Source of the DNA: Caballeronia sordidicola
GTDB lineage: Bacteria; Pseudomonadota; Gammaproteobacteria; Burkholderiales; Burkholderiaceae
DNA length: 64,000 bases
Direction: 5' to 3'
NCBI RefSeq assembly: GCF_000729995.1
Contig: NZ_JNFG01000010.1
Location: forward strand, 62,001 to 126,000
The position numbers were made by a program, and so were the translations under genes. Below are positions 35,660-43,896 of this stretch, piece by piece. Position 1 is the stretch's first letter. Each line of letters starts with the position of its first letter. A model generated the notes under the pieces. The model searched no databases, had not been told where the DNA came from, and saw only the letters and a list, made by a program, of their open reading frames with translations.

Positions 35660-36187
35660 TCAGCTAGCAAATTGCTTCGCATACTCGGTGTTCAAGCGCG
35701 GCCAACCGAATTTCATAGCTTCGCCACCGACGATACGCCCAATGGGATCGTTGCCAACAAGCCGATCGAGCACATCGAGGCAGATATGCCAGCCGGCTGC
35801 ACCCATCGATATGAAGCCGCGATCGATGTTGTGCCAGAGCGTAAGACGCGTGCCGTCGCCGAGCGGTTCAAGTTGCCATCGCATTTCATTTTCGCCCCAG
35901 CGGTACTCGAGCAGGGTCGGTGCATCGGCGCGCGTCACCCGCGTATCCGAGATCTGCGGCGTCGGCGTGCCGACTGTTGAAAGCTTGACGGGGCCGACTG
36001 ACGCGAGGCTTCGATCAGCATCGAATGGCGCCCATTCACGCAGACTGGCCGGATCGGTCAACGCTTGCCACACTTTCTCCGGCGAGTGCCGCAACTCGCG
36101 GACGAGAACAAGTGTCCACTTTTCCCCGTCTTTTCTGACCTCGGCGCCCGCGGCAGGGCCCGGCATGTATTCGTCGCGATTGCTCAT
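35660..36187 (-). CDS. SRPBCC/AHSA1-family protein
   Basis: A 175-residue START-like (SRPBCC, Aha1 C-terminal-like) protein. Typical features are LVLVRELRHSPEKVWQALTDPASLREWAPF (about 26-55), followed by the beta strands that form the ligand cavity (EYRWGENEMRWQLEPLGDGTRLTLWH), and the long final helix. Its start overlaps the ArsR gene by four bases (ATGA). SRPBCC proteins bind hydrophobic small molecules. Linked to an ArsR regulator, it may bind or act on the inducer. Confidence 0.87.
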   Translation of the reverse strand: MSNRDEYMPGPAAGAEVRKDGEKWTLVLVRELRHSPEKVWQALTDPASLREWAPFDADRSLASVGPVKLSTVGTPTPQISDTRVTRADAPTLLEYRWGENEMRWQLEPLGDGTRLTLWHNIDRGFISMGAAGWHICLDVLDRLVGNDPIGRIVGGEAMKFGWPRLNTEYAKQFAS

Positions 36188-36519
36188 CGTTTCTTCCCCT
36201 TTTTGCGCGGTACAGGATCCATCTGATCAAGGTGGCGTTCCAGAGCGTCGACATGGACCGACCAAAATTGACGGAATGGCGCGAGCCAGGCGTCAATCTC
36301 CATGAGTGGTTCCGGTTTGATCCGGTATAGACGCCGCTGCGCATCGACGCGCGATTCCACGAATCCGGCCTCTCGGAGCACTCGCAGATGCTTTGAGACC
36401 GAGGGCTGCGAGAGGTTTAACTTCTCCTCGATATCACCCACGGACCGCTCAGACGTTGCAAGCAGACTCAGGATGGCGCGGCGGCTCGGCTCGGCGATGA
36501 TGGCAAATGTCGATTCCAT
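36184..36519 (-). CDS. ArsR-family winged-helix regulator
   Basis: A 111-residue ArsR/SmtB-fold repressor with the winged helix at about 10-80 (LLATSERSVGDIEEKLNLSQPSVSKHLRVLREAGFVESR). It lacks the CxC metal site of true arsenic sensors, so it belongs to the non-metal group that travels with SRPBCC proteins. An exact 8-base inverted repeat stands directly upstream of its ATG, consistent with autoregulation. It is the first gene of the three-gene operon and is divergent from the epoxide hydrolase gene. Confidence 0.9.
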   Translation of the reverse strand: MESTFAIIAEPSRRAILSLLATSERSVGDIEEKLNLSQPSVSKHLRVLREAGFVESRVDAQRRLYRIKPEPLMEIDAWLAPFRQFWSVHVDALERHLDQMDPVPRKKGKKR

Positions 36520-36525
36520 CTCTTA

Positions 36526-36547
36526 TATATACTCCGTGAAGTATATA
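36526..36547. promoter_or_regulatory. ArsR operator, 8-base inverted repeat
   Basis: TATATACT (36526-36533) and AGTATATA (36540-36547) form an exact inverted repeat with a 6-base centre. It lies 6 bases before the ArsR start codon and about 98 bases before the divergent epoxide hydrolase gene. The form is typical of ArsR-family sites. One site could control both directions. Confidence 0.65.
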
Positions 36548-36644
36548 CGTGTCAAACTATGCGCACGGAGGCTGCGCCATCAGGCGCGCTTTCATTTACA
36601 GTCGGAGCGTGGAGAATTGACTTCATCCGTCCAGAGGAGGTGCC

Positions 36645-37796
36645 ATGCATATCGAGCCATTTCAGATTTCCGTGTCCGATGTTGAGATCGACGACTTGCG
36701 ACGGCGTTTGCGCGCGAGCCGATGGGCATCCATGACTCCGTCCGCGCCATGGCAACAAGGCGCAGACGCCACATGGTTGCGCGAATTGGTGGAGTACTGG
36801 GCCGACGGTTTTGACTGGAGGACCGCGGAACGCGGTCTGAACCAACAACCTCAGTTCATGGCCGACGTGAATGGTCAGCGCGTGCATTTCGTTCATCGGC
36901 GTGGTGTTGGACCCAAGCCGTATCCGTTGGTCATCACGCATGGCTGGCCGGGATCGTTCTTCGAATTTCACGCATTGGCTGATCTGTTGTGCGATCCGGC
37001 TGCGTTCGGTGCTGACCCGAACGATGCCTTCGACGTCGTCATTCCTTCACTCCCGGGCTTCGCGTTTTCACCGGCGTCTGCGACCCCTGGCACCTCTGCG
37101 TTTCAGGTGGCCGATCTGTGGGCATCGCTGATGCGGGGTCTTGGGTACGAGAGTTTTGGCGCTCAGGGCGGCGACCTGGGCGCGGGGGTGTCGATCGCGC
37201 TCGCCTTGCGGCACTCTCAGGTAGTCGATGGCATTCATCTCAACTTTCTGCCGAGCTCGTACGAACCTGCAATCGATGCCGTGAGTTCGCCGCTTACCGT
37301 TGCTGAACAAGACTACCTTCGAGAGAAGGGTGAGTGGGCTGCGCTCGAGGGCGGTTATGCGCATATGCACGGCACTAGGCCGCAGACGCTAGCCGCGTCG
37401 CTTAACGACTCACCGGTCGGGCTGGCCGCGTGGATCGGGGAGAAGTTTCGCGCGTGGAGCGATTGCGAGGGTGTGATCGAGCGTAGCTTTTCGAAAGATG
37501 AACTGCTCACCAATTTATCGCTCTACTGGTACACCCAGAGCATTGGTTCAGCCATTCAAATGTACTGGGAAAACCGCTTGCAACCCATGCGTTTCGACGC
37601 CGGACAACGGATATCGCCGCCGGTGGCCTTTGCGCACTTTCCGAAGGAGATTAACCATCCGCCGCGCGGTTGGCTGGAACGAGCGTTCAATGTCGCGCAG
37701 TGGACCGACATGCCACGTGGCGGCCATTTCGCGGCAATGGAAGAACCTGAACTCCTCGCGGCCGACATTCGTAGCTTTTTCAGACGTTTCCGGTAA
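36645..37796 (+). CDS. epoxide hydrolase, EHN-domain type
   Basis: A 383-residue epoxide hydrolase of the microsomal-like class. The N-terminal EHN domain (about 1-105) holds DLRRRLRASRWAS and the oxyanion motif HGWPGS at 99-104. The nucleophile Asp177 lies in GAQGGDLGA, and the C-terminal histidine is His361 in RGGHFAAMEEPE. The catalytic triad thus looks complete. It hydrates epoxides to diols in the cytoplasm, as in detoxification. GAGG precedes the ATG. It is divergent from the ArsR operon. Confidence 0.92.
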   Translation: MHIEPFQISVSDVEIDDLRRRLRASRWASMTPSAPWQQGADATWLRELVEYWADGFDWRTAERGLNQQPQFMADVNGQRVHFVHRRGVGPKPYPLVITHGWPGSFFEFHALADLLCDPAAFGADPNDAFDVVIPSLPGFAFSPASATPGTSAFQVADLWASLMRGLGYESFGAQGGDLGAGVSIALALRHSQVVDGIHLNFLPSSYEPAIDAVSSPLTVAEQDYLREKGEWAALEGGYAHMHGTRPQTLAASLNDSPVGLAAWIGEKFRAWSDCEGVIERSFSKDELLTNLSLYWYTQSIGSAIQMYWENRLQPMRFDAGQRISPPVAFAHFPKEINHPPRGWLERAFNVAQWTDMPRGGHFAAMEEPELLAADIRSFFRRFR

Positions 37797-37892
37797 CGAG
37801 TCCGGCGGCGAATGGCCTCTATGCGGAATGCATTCTGCATTTCGCTAATCCGCGAGCACCGCAAGCTCTCGATAGAGCCAGCGAAAATAAAC

Positions 37893-37921
37893 TTGACAAT
37901 GCACGTTGTATCTACAACAAT
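37893..37921 (+). promoter_or_regulatory. marR promoter with candidate MarR box
   Basis: A consensus -35 TTGACA (37893-37898) is followed 17 bases later by a weak -10 AACAAT (37916-37921). Within it lies TTGTATCTACAA (37906-37917), an inverted repeat TTGTA / TACAA with a 2-base centre. A near copy, TTGTATATACAT, lies at 38449-38460 ahead of the next gene. The pair suggests one MarR protein controls both promoters. Confidence 0.5.
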
Positions 37922-37949
37922 GAATCGATCAACAAACTCGGTTCGATTC

Positions 37950-38390
37950 ATGACTACACGTAGCGCCGTCCGCGAAATCATCAACAATTGTCTGGCCATG
38001 CGCGTTCGTATTGTCGCGCGGTCGGTTTCGGCCATCTACGAACAGGCTATGGCAAGCCATGATGTGACGGTTGCCCAAGTCAATATGCTGACGGCGTTGG
38101 GACAAATTGGCTCTTGCGCACCGGGTAAGATCGGCGAGGTGCTTCAACTGGAACGATCTACCGTTTCGCGCAATCTGGATCTGTTGATACAGAAGGGGTT
38201 GGTTGAGGCAGTGTCCTCGGATGCAAAGGGAATTCGAGAGGTCGCGCTTACAGCAGCAGGCAACGCGAAGATTGAAGCCGTGCTTCCGGATTGGCGGGCC
38301 GCACAGAAACAGGCCGGCAAGTTGCTTGGGCCGGATGGAGTGAGGGCAGTCCACAAAGCGTCGGAATCCGTCTGGAATTCGCCGTTTTGA
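37950..38390 (+). CDS. MarR-family transcriptional regulator
   Basis: A 146-residue MarR-type winged-helix protein. The DNA-binding part is PGKIGEVLQLERSTVSRNLDLLIQKGLVEAVSSDAKGIREVALTAAG at about 58-104, flanked by dimerisation helices. ATG 37950 is preferred because the promoter above would start transcription near 37927, which excludes the ATG at 37920. It heads a run of plus-strand genes: an exported small protein, an NmrA-type protein, a cytosolic homologue and a SnoaL-like protein. It is likely their repressor. Confidence 0.88.
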   Translation: MTTRSAVREIINNCLAMRVRIVARSVSAIYEQAMASHDVTVAQVNMLTALGQIGSCAPGKIGEVLQLERSTVSRNLDLLIQKGLVEAVSSDAKGIREVALTAAGNAKIEAVLPDWRAAQKQAGKLLGPDGVRAVHKASESVWNSPF

Positions 38391-38448
38391 TATGTCGCTG
38401 CCTCTGATTGACGCCGTCGTTTCGATGGCATTTTTTTTATGCTTAATG

Positions 38449-38460
38449 TTGTATATACAT
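38449..38460 (+). promoter_or_regulatory. second candidate MarR box
   Basis: TTGTATATACAT matches the box in the marR promoter at ten of twelve positions. It lies 27 bases before the ATG of the exported small protein, between a T-rich tract (38431-38438) and the ribosome site GAAGGAGA. This is the expected place for a repressor site over the promoter of the next genes. Confidence 0.45.
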
Positions 38461-38487
38461 CAAATATCAACCCTTGAAGGAGATGTC

Positions 38488-38967
38488 ATGACCATCGAGA
38501 AAACCATGAACGTAAGAGCAATCGGTCCTGCTTTGCAGCTACCGAAACGATTGGCGACGGCTGCAATGGCGGTCATGTTGACGCTTTCCATGCCTGCTTT
38601 CAGCTCCGTACAGGCGGCGGAACCCGCACAAACGCCCGCTTCACTTGGACTACCTGACGTTCCCACCACCAGAATACTTGCCATCGGCCGGTTGACGTCG
38701 AAGTCAACGCCCGGCGCTATCGGTGCGATGCTTCCTCAGGAAGTTCGCGACACGGTCAAACTCTATCTTGGGGGAAAGATTGAACAGTGGTACGTCCGCA
38801 AGGACCAGGCCAGTGTCGTTTTTATTCTTAATATGACCGATGTGAATGAGGCGCGTAGAACACTGGAACAGTTACCGCTCGGCAAGGCTGATCTAATGGA
38901 ATTCGACCTGATTCCACTGGGTCCGTTATCTCCGTTGGCAGCCCTGGGCGGTGCAGCAAACCGGTAG
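38488..38967 (+). CDS. exported small protein of unknown function, homologue of the 40032 gene product
   Basis: A 159-residue protein with a signal peptide ending near FSSVQA/AE (residue 43). The mature domain reads ILAIGRLT, TPGAIGAMLPQEVRDTVKLYL, GGKIEQWYV, VVFILNM, LEQLPLG and MEFDLIPLGPLSPLA. The product of the 40032 gene has the same order of motifs without a signal. The size and the VVFI/LPLG elements recall small ferredoxin-fold ligand-binding or muconolactone-isomerase-like proteins, but I cannot assign a family. GAAGGAGA precedes the ATG. The protein would act in the periplasm. Confidence 0.75.
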   Translation: MTIEKTMNVRAIGPALQLPKRLATAAMAVMLTLSMPAFSSVQAAEPAQTPASLGLPDVPTTRILAIGRLTSKSTPGAIGAMLPQEVRDTVKLYLGGKIEQWYVRKDQASVVFILNMTDVNEARRTLEQLPLGKADLMEFDLIPLGPLSPLAALGGAANR

Positions 38968-39082
38968 AAAATAGCATGGCATCTTAAGTCATAAGACAGC
39001 GTGGGGCGAAGGATATTGGAACGGTATTGCGTTTCATATATATAGGATTACGAACGGTATTTAAATATATCTGGAGAACGAG

Positions 39083-39976
39083 ATGAACGATGAACTGTAT
39101 TTGGTAACGGGCGCGACAGGGGCCACTGGTCGGAGTGCCATCGACCACCTGTTGTCAAGGGGATCGAAGGTTCGGGCCTTCGTGCATAACGACGACGATC
39201 GTGCCCAGGCATTGCGCGGCAAAGGAGTCGAGGTCGTCTTCGGCGATCTCCTCGATAACGATGCCGTTCAAAAAGCAGTGCGGGGAGTGACTGGCGCGTA
39301 TTTCGTGTATCCCGTCATGCAGCCGCAGCTCGTCGATGCGAGCGCCTATTTCGCGCATGCCGCGATAGCCGCAGGGGTACGTTCCATTGTCAATATGTCG
39401 CAGATTTCTGCAAAGGCTGACGCCGTAAGCCATGCTGCGCGTTCGCATTGGTACGGCGAACGCGTATTCGACTGGGCCGGCGTTCCCGTTACGCATTTGC
39501 GTCCCACGTTTTTCATGGAATGGCTGACGTACGGGTTTCAACTGCCGCTTATCGCTAACCACGATCTCATCAAGGTTCCGGCGGGAGACGGGCGCCACGC
39601 ACCCATCTCGGCGGAAGACCAGGGACGCGCCATCGCCAATATCATGCTCGACCCAACGCCGCATTCCGGCAAGACCTACCCGCTCTATGGGGCGGTGGAG
39701 ATGAATCACGACGAGCTTGCGAGCGCCGTTGGCGAGGCATTGGGCCGAAAGATTCGCTACGAACCGGAGAGTTTCGACGATTTTAGCGAACGGCTGAATT
39801 CGATCGGGATGCCGAAGCATTTCATCCAGCATATCGTTGCGGTTTATCGCGACTACCAGAACGGAGATTTCGCCGGGAACAACAATGTAATTGAGGCTTT
39901 AACGGGTAGAAAGCCCATGACGGTAGGCGAATATGTCAAAGCCAACCGCAAGCTCTTTCAACCGCAAGAACGCTAG
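39083..39976 (+). CDS. NmrA-like NAD(P)-binding protein
   Basis: A 297-residue atypical short-chain dehydrogenase of the NmrA/YtfG type. The nucleotide-binding motif is TGATGATGRSAIDHLL at about residues 8-23, followed by KVRAFVHNDDDRAQALRGKGVEVVFGDLLD. The Tyr-Lys catalytic pair of classical SDRs is not evident, as usual in this group. Members sense the NADPH/NADP ratio or reduce quinones. It is preceded by CTGGAGAACGAG. It lies between the two homologous small-protein genes, so all three probably act together. Confidence 0.88.
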   Translation: MNDELYLVTGATGATGRSAIDHLLSRGSKVRAFVHNDDDRAQALRGKGVEVVFGDLLDNDAVQKAVRGVTGAYFVYPVMQPQLVDASAYFAHAAIAAGVRSIVNMSQISAKADAVSHAARSHWYGERVFDWAGVPVTHLRPTFFMEWLTYGFQLPLIANHDLIKVPAGDGRHAPISAEDQGRAIANIMLDPTPHSGKTYPLYGAVEMNHDELASAVGEALGRKIRYEPESFDDFSERLNSIGMPKHFIQHIVAVYRDYQNGDFAGNNNVIEALTGRKPMTVGEYVKANRKLFQPQER

Positions 39977-40031
39977 TCCGAATTGCTGTGATCGCTGTAG
40001 CACCCCAATTTCTATCAACTGGAGTTTTAAC

Positions 40032-40406
40032 ATGTCTCAAGCCAAAAATCCGCGCGTTCATGCACACATCCTGCCGGCGCTCAATGCCGTCGTCGCCCCC
40101 ACGAACAAAATCCTCGCGATTGGTTCGGTGACAACGAAGGGAACGCCCGACGCAATTGCCTCGATCCTGCCTTTCGAAGTGCGCGCCACTGTCCGCAACT
40201 ACCTGGCCGGCAAAATCGATCACTGGTACTTCCAGGCCGAGGGGTATGGGGTTGTTTTTATCATGAACGCCTCGAGTACAGCCGAAGCTCACGAGATACT
40301 GGAAAAGCTACCCCTGGGCGTGTCGGGCATGATGGAATTCGAACTCATTGCTCTTTCACCTCTGAAGCCGCTAGCCCTGTTGCTCGGTGATCCTCCGGTT
40401 GCTTAA
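40032..40406 (+). CDS. cytosolic small protein of unknown function, homologue of the 38488 gene product
   Basis: A 124-residue protein without a signal peptide. Motif order matches the exported protein encoded at 38488: ILAIGSVT, TPDAIASILPFEVRATVRNYL, AGKIDHWYF, VVFIMNA, LEKLPLG and MEFELIALSPLKPLA. The shared ends (MEF.LI.L.PL.PLA) show true homology across the full domain. ATG 40032 has GGAG ten bases upstream. The two copies flank the NmrA gene and probably arose by duplication, one taking the periplasm and one the cytoplasm. Confidence 0.78.
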   Translation: MSQAKNPRVHAHILPALNAVVAPTNKILAIGSVTTKGTPDAIASILPFEVRATVRNYLAGKIDHWYFQAEGYGVVFIMNASSTAEAHEILEKLPLGVSGMMEFELIALSPLKPLALLLGDPPVA

Positions 40407-40602
40407 TGCGAAAGCCCAAGCGATCGGTCCGAAAAAGCTGAGCGTCTTGCTGAGCGCCTCACGGGCGCCACATTCCGCGTGACTGTTTTTCGAATATTGC
40501 CGCAAGAAACGGGGGGCATTGGAATGCCTTCGTCGATATGGTTCAGGCAGAGAGAGGCGATCGTGCCGCTCTTCTTCAACCACAGTCATTGAGGAATTCA
40601 CC

Positions 40603-41052
40603 ATGTCCAAGGAAGACGACAACAAGGCTATCGTAGGCCGCTGGTTCACTGATTTCTGGGGCAAGACCTGCAACCTCGACATCGTCGACGAACTTGCTGC
40701 TCCTGACATGCTTCTGCGCTACTCGTTGCACGAACCGCGCCATGGGCGCGAGGACATCAAGGCATTCATGACCGATTTCCGCGAGGCGTTCCCGGATCTC
40801 AACTTCTGGGGCGCGGCTGATCTCATCGCCGAGGGCGAGTATGTGGTTGGCCGTTGGGAGGGGGGCGGCACGCATACGGGTCCTGCATTCAGCGATTTCC
40901 TGATTGGCTCGTTGCCGGCTGCGACTGGCCGGAAGATGCGCTTCACCGGCACGACCGTGCTGCGTCTCAAGGATGGCAAGATTGTTGAGGAGATCGGTCT
41001 GGACGACGGCGTGACCGCCTTGCAGCAACTCGGACTCGTCAAGGCAGCTTGA
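40603..41052 (+). CDS. SnoaL-like/ester cyclase family protein
   Basis: A 149-residue protein of the SnoaL-like polyketide-cyclase (NTF2-fold) type. The family start is IVGRWFTDFWGKTCNLDIVDELAAPDMLLRY, followed by GREDIKAFMTDFREAFPDLNFW, and it ends with TTVLRLKDGKIVEE. Such proteins bind or isomerise small hydrophobic molecules. It lies 196 bases after the cytosolic small-protein gene on the same strand and may belong to the MarR-controlled set. Substrate unknown. Confidence 0.88.
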   Translation: MSKEDDNKAIVGRWFTDFWGKTCNLDIVDELAAPDMLLRYSLHEPRHGREDIKAFMTDFREAFPDLNFWGAADLIAEGEYVVGRWEGGGTHTGPAFSDFLIGSLPAATGRKMRFTGTTVLRLKDGKIVEEIGLDDGVTALQQLGLVKAA

Positions 41053-41151
41053 GCGCGCGCGGCGTTTCCAGTATCTTTCAGAAATGCCGTGCGCAGTCAA
41101 ATTCTTCAGCTAACCACTAGCCGTCCCCGCGAAAACAGCAATGCATTTCAC

Positions 41152-42099
41152 TCAGGATGCCGAATTAGTTGACGAACCTGCATCTTCCCCGTGCATAACC
41201 GTCTTTCCTTCGGAGATCACCTCGGTGAGCGAAGAGCGCAACAGATCGATAGCCCGCATGAGCCGGCCCGGAACGGAACCGTGAACGAACCACACATCGA
41301 CTCCCGTGCGAAAGTCGGTGGTCTCTATAACCTGGAGCGCGGGACGATGCACAGTGCGTTCCAGCATGTCCGGCGTGACGAGCCCGATACCGAGGCCACG
41401 CGCTACCAGAGACAATTGCAGCTCGGAGCCAAACGCCTCCACGGCGACATTGAACGGCACGCCCGCCGCTTCCATCGCGCGCCTTAACACCGAGCGCATC
41501 CCGCAGCCATCCTGATTGAGCACCCACTCGTAACGGGCCAGATCCGCCAATGTCACTGGCGTATCGGGCAGACCTAGGCTGCGCGCTGCGACGATCACCG
41601 TCGGCAGGAACGCGAGGCGTGTAGCGCGCAACGTCTCGGGTGGTGCGATGCCGGACGGCATCAACACGATCGATGCATCGAGCGACGCCCGTTCCACGCT
41701 TTGCATCAAAGCTGGCGACCAACCCGCTGTTACGCGCAGCGTAAGCCGGGGAAAGGCATCGCGCAGGAGATCGACTGGCTTTTCGAGCGCCATTTCCGCC
41801 AGAAACGGCGGCATTCCAATTCTCAACTCGCCGGACGGCTCGCTTTCGGGAGAGGCCACCAACAATAGATCGTCCACCGCGCGCAACACGGTGCGCGCGA
41901 GCGCAACCACCTCGTTGCCCGCGGCGGTCGGCTTGAGCGGCTTGCTTTGGCGATCGAGCAATTCCACGCCCAGCATGGTTTCAAGGTTTTGCACGCGCCG
42001 TGTCAACCCGGGCTGCGTGAGATGGAGTTTTTCCGCCGCGCGCACCATCGAACCGCTGTCGACAACCGCAACGAACGCTTGTAGATCTCGTGTATTCAA
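41152..42099 (-). CDS. LysR-family transcriptional regulator
   Basis: A 315-residue LysR protein with helix-turn-helix at 1-60 (GSMVRAAEKLHLTQPGLTRRVQNLE, then LLDRQSKPLKPTAAG) and the effector domain at about 90-295. It is divergent from the MFS transporter gene at 42222 across 122 bases of AT-rich DNA, and likely controls it. The last 15 residues are Glu/Ser rich and not part of the fold. Confidence 0.9.
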   Translation of the reverse strand: MNTRDLQAFVAVVDSGSMVRAAEKLHLTQPGLTRRVQNLETMLGVELLDRQSKPLKPTAAGNEVVALARTVLRAVDDLLLVASPESEPSGELRIGMPPFLAEMALEKPVDLLRDAFPRLTLRVTAGWSPALMQSVERASLDASIVLMPSGIAPPETLRATRLAFLPTVIVAARSLGLPDTPVTLADLARYEWVLNQDGCGMRSVLRRAMEAAGVPFNVAVEAFGSELQLSLVARGLGIGLVTPDMLERTVHRPALQVIETTDFRTGVDVWFVHGSVPGRLMRAIDLLRSSLTEVISEGKTVMHGEDAGSSTNSAS

Positions 42100-42221
42100 A
42101 TGGGCGCTCCAAAAACGTATTCAAAGATAGCACGCATAATCATTATCAACATATTTCAATTGTCGCATAATAAATGCATCACTAGGATGGCTTCTCAGAT
42201 CCCGTTTTGAGAACCCGTTCG

Positions 42222-43484
42222 ATGAATCCATCAGCAGAAAGTCCCGCCCGTGCCATCACGACGCAGGAAGTCGACAACCCGCACAGACTCACGGGGCCGT
42301 TGACTGTCTTCTTCGCGACCGCAGTCGGCGTGATCGTGATGAACCTGTTTGCCGCACAAACGCTGACCGGTGCGATCAGCCGCAGCCTGCATCTCGCGCC
42401 TGAGTTCTCCGGCCTCGCAGCCATGCTGCCGCAACTGGGCTACGCAGTGGGCCTGATGCTGCTTGTGCCGCTGTGCGACCTGCTGGAGAACCGCCGGCTG
42501 ATCGTGCTCACACTGGCATGCGGCGCCGGTTTTCTCGCGATCGCGATGCTTACCGAGTCACGCATAGTGTTCCTGGCCGCTGTCTTCCTGGCGGGCGCCG
42601 CCACCAGCGTGATCCAGATGCTGGTGCCGATGGCCGCTTCGATGGCGCCGGAACGTCACCGTGGACGTGCAGTCGGCAACGTGATGAGCGGCTTGATGCT
42701 CGGCATCCTGTTGTCACGTCCGGCTGCGAGCTTGATTGCCGGGTCAGCGGGCTGGCGTGCTTTCTACGGGCTTGCAGCGGGGACCGATGCACTCGTCGCT
42801 ATCGTGCTGTATGTGAAACTGCCTGTGCGCATGCCGGCCATGCCGAAGCGTTACCCGGCCCTCCTGTACTCGCTCTGGACATTGCTGCGCACTGAGCCTG
42901 TGCTGCAACGGAACGCTGTATCGGCGGCGTTGGTGATGGGCGCGTTCAGCGCGTTCTGGACTGCGATCGGCCTGCGGCTCGTGCAGCCGCCATTCAGCTT
43001 CGATATGAACGGCATCGCACTGTTCGCGCTCGCCGGCGCGGCGGGTGTGATCGTGACGCCGCTCGCCGGCCGCGCGGGCGACCGCGGGTGGGGTCGCAAG
43101 ACCTTGCTTGCCGGTCACCTGACGATGCTCGCGGCGCTTGTGGGAATCGGCATGGCAGGCGCGGGCTGGGGAGGCTTCTCGGCGAGCGCTCATCCTGTTC
43201 TGGCGGTTGCGATGCTCGTCGCGGGTGCGGCCGCGCTTGACGCAGGCGTCGTCACTGACCAGACCTTGGGAAGACGTGCGATTAACCTGATGGATCCCGC
43301 CGCGCGCGGACGGCTGAACGGTTTGTTCGTCGGTGTTTTTTTCGTCGGTGGCGCGTTGGGAGCTGCGCTTTCCGGCGCTGCGTGGGCGTCGGCTGGCTGG
43401 ACCGGCGTGTGTGTAGTCGGATGCATTTTCACCGGCCTCGCTTTCGTTCTCCGGCGGGTGAGGCACGCTGACGAAGCGGGTTAA
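42222..43484 (+). CDS. MFS transporter, DHA1-like exporter
   Basis: A 420-residue inner-membrane protein with twelve predicted helices. The first helix is preceded by 30 polar residues. LEN-RR (residues 86-90, in LCDLLENRRLIVLTLACG) is the cytoplasmic loop after helix 2, and APERHRGRAVGNVMSGLMLG marks the helix 4/5 region. It resembles the arabinose-efflux/DHA1 type of drug or metabolite exporters. An upstream TTG at 42207 is possible, but ATG 42222 is more likely. It is divergent from LysR. Confidence 0.88.
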   Translation: MNPSAESPARAITTQEVDNPHRLTGPLTVFFATAVGVIVMNLFAAQTLTGAISRSLHLAPEFSGLAAMLPQLGYAVGLMLLVPLCDLLENRRLIVLTLACGAGFLAIAMLTESRIVFLAAVFLAGAATSVIQMLVPMAASMAPERHRGRAVGNVMSGLMLGILLSRPAASLIAGSAGWRAFYGLAAGTDALVAIVLYVKLPVRMPAMPKRYPALLYSLWTLLRTEPVLQRNAVSAALVMGAFSAFWTAIGLRLVQPPFSFDMNGIALFALAGAAGVIVTPLAGRAGDRGWGRKTLLAGHLTMLAALVGIGMAGAGWGGFSASAHPVLAVAMLVAGAAALDAGVVTDQTLGRRAINLMDPAARGRLNGLFVGVFFVGGALGAALSGAAWASAGWTGVCVVGCIFTGLAFVLRRVRHADEAG

Positions 43485-43536
43485 GAGTCTCGACGTCCGA
43501 TCTTGTCGGAATGGCTCAGGCATGCAAATCATTTGT

Positions 43537-43568
43537 CGATTTCCGCGATTTCCGCGATTTCCGCGATT
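43537..43568 (+). repeat. tandem repeat of a 9-base unit
   Basis: The unit CGATTTCCG occurs three times exactly (43537-43545, 43546-43554, 43555-43563), followed by a partial fourth copy CGATT. The array runs straight into the palindrome at 43561-43576. Short perfect repeats like this usually arise by slippage, and copy number may vary between strains. Confidence 0.9.
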
Positions 43569-43576
43569 AATCGCGG
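43561..43576. repeat. 16-base perfect palindrome
   Basis: CCGCGATTAATCGCGG reads the same on both strands. It overlaps the end of the 9-base tandem array by three bases. It could be a protein-binding site or part of a weak terminator for the MFS gene; no T-tract follows. Confidence 0.85.
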
Positions 43577-43896
43577 TTGGTCGTTGAAATGGATACGACT
43601 GAGCCGTTATTCGCTGTCGCCGCCGAACGGCAGTTCGCTGGGTTACGTGCACAGCAGGCCGGGCACAAGCGCTTTAGCGCCACCCATTTCATAATTCACG
43701 CGAAGGCGCGGCTACATCCAATATGAAAGGTTGCTAAGTTGTATGTATAGGGGGAGACTCGGTCCGGGGCTCATCCTTACAAAATCGAATAAGAAGCAGC
43801 CTCCAGTTCACCTCGCCCTGCCATCGCTTTGCCACACCAGTGGCATTTGCACCACCGCTCCCATCCCAGTTCCACGCGAGGCCGCACGGCTACGCC

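Larger units (their letters stand above)
43485..43896. other. intergenic region before the phytochrome gene
   Basis: No gene is recognised here. It contains a 9-base tandem repeat and a 16-base palindrome (listed separately) close to the end of the MFS gene. The 200 bases before the phytochrome gene are plain, with AAAGG at 43727 the only ribosome-site-like element, far from the start. I cannot pick a promoter. Confidence 0.6.

Noticed and set aside
43537..43568. CRISPR-like array
   Set aside because: The unit is 9 bases with no spacers, so it is a simple tandem repeat. No cas genes are present.
42744..43652. Minus-strand open frame of 302 codons opposite the MFS gene
   Set aside because: Its composition is a reverse shadow of membrane-helix codons, and the MFS reading explains the region.
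43503..43694. Short open frame with ISAISAISAIN repeats
   Set aside because: The repetition is a by-product of the 9-base DNA repeat; there is no ribosome site or conserved feature.
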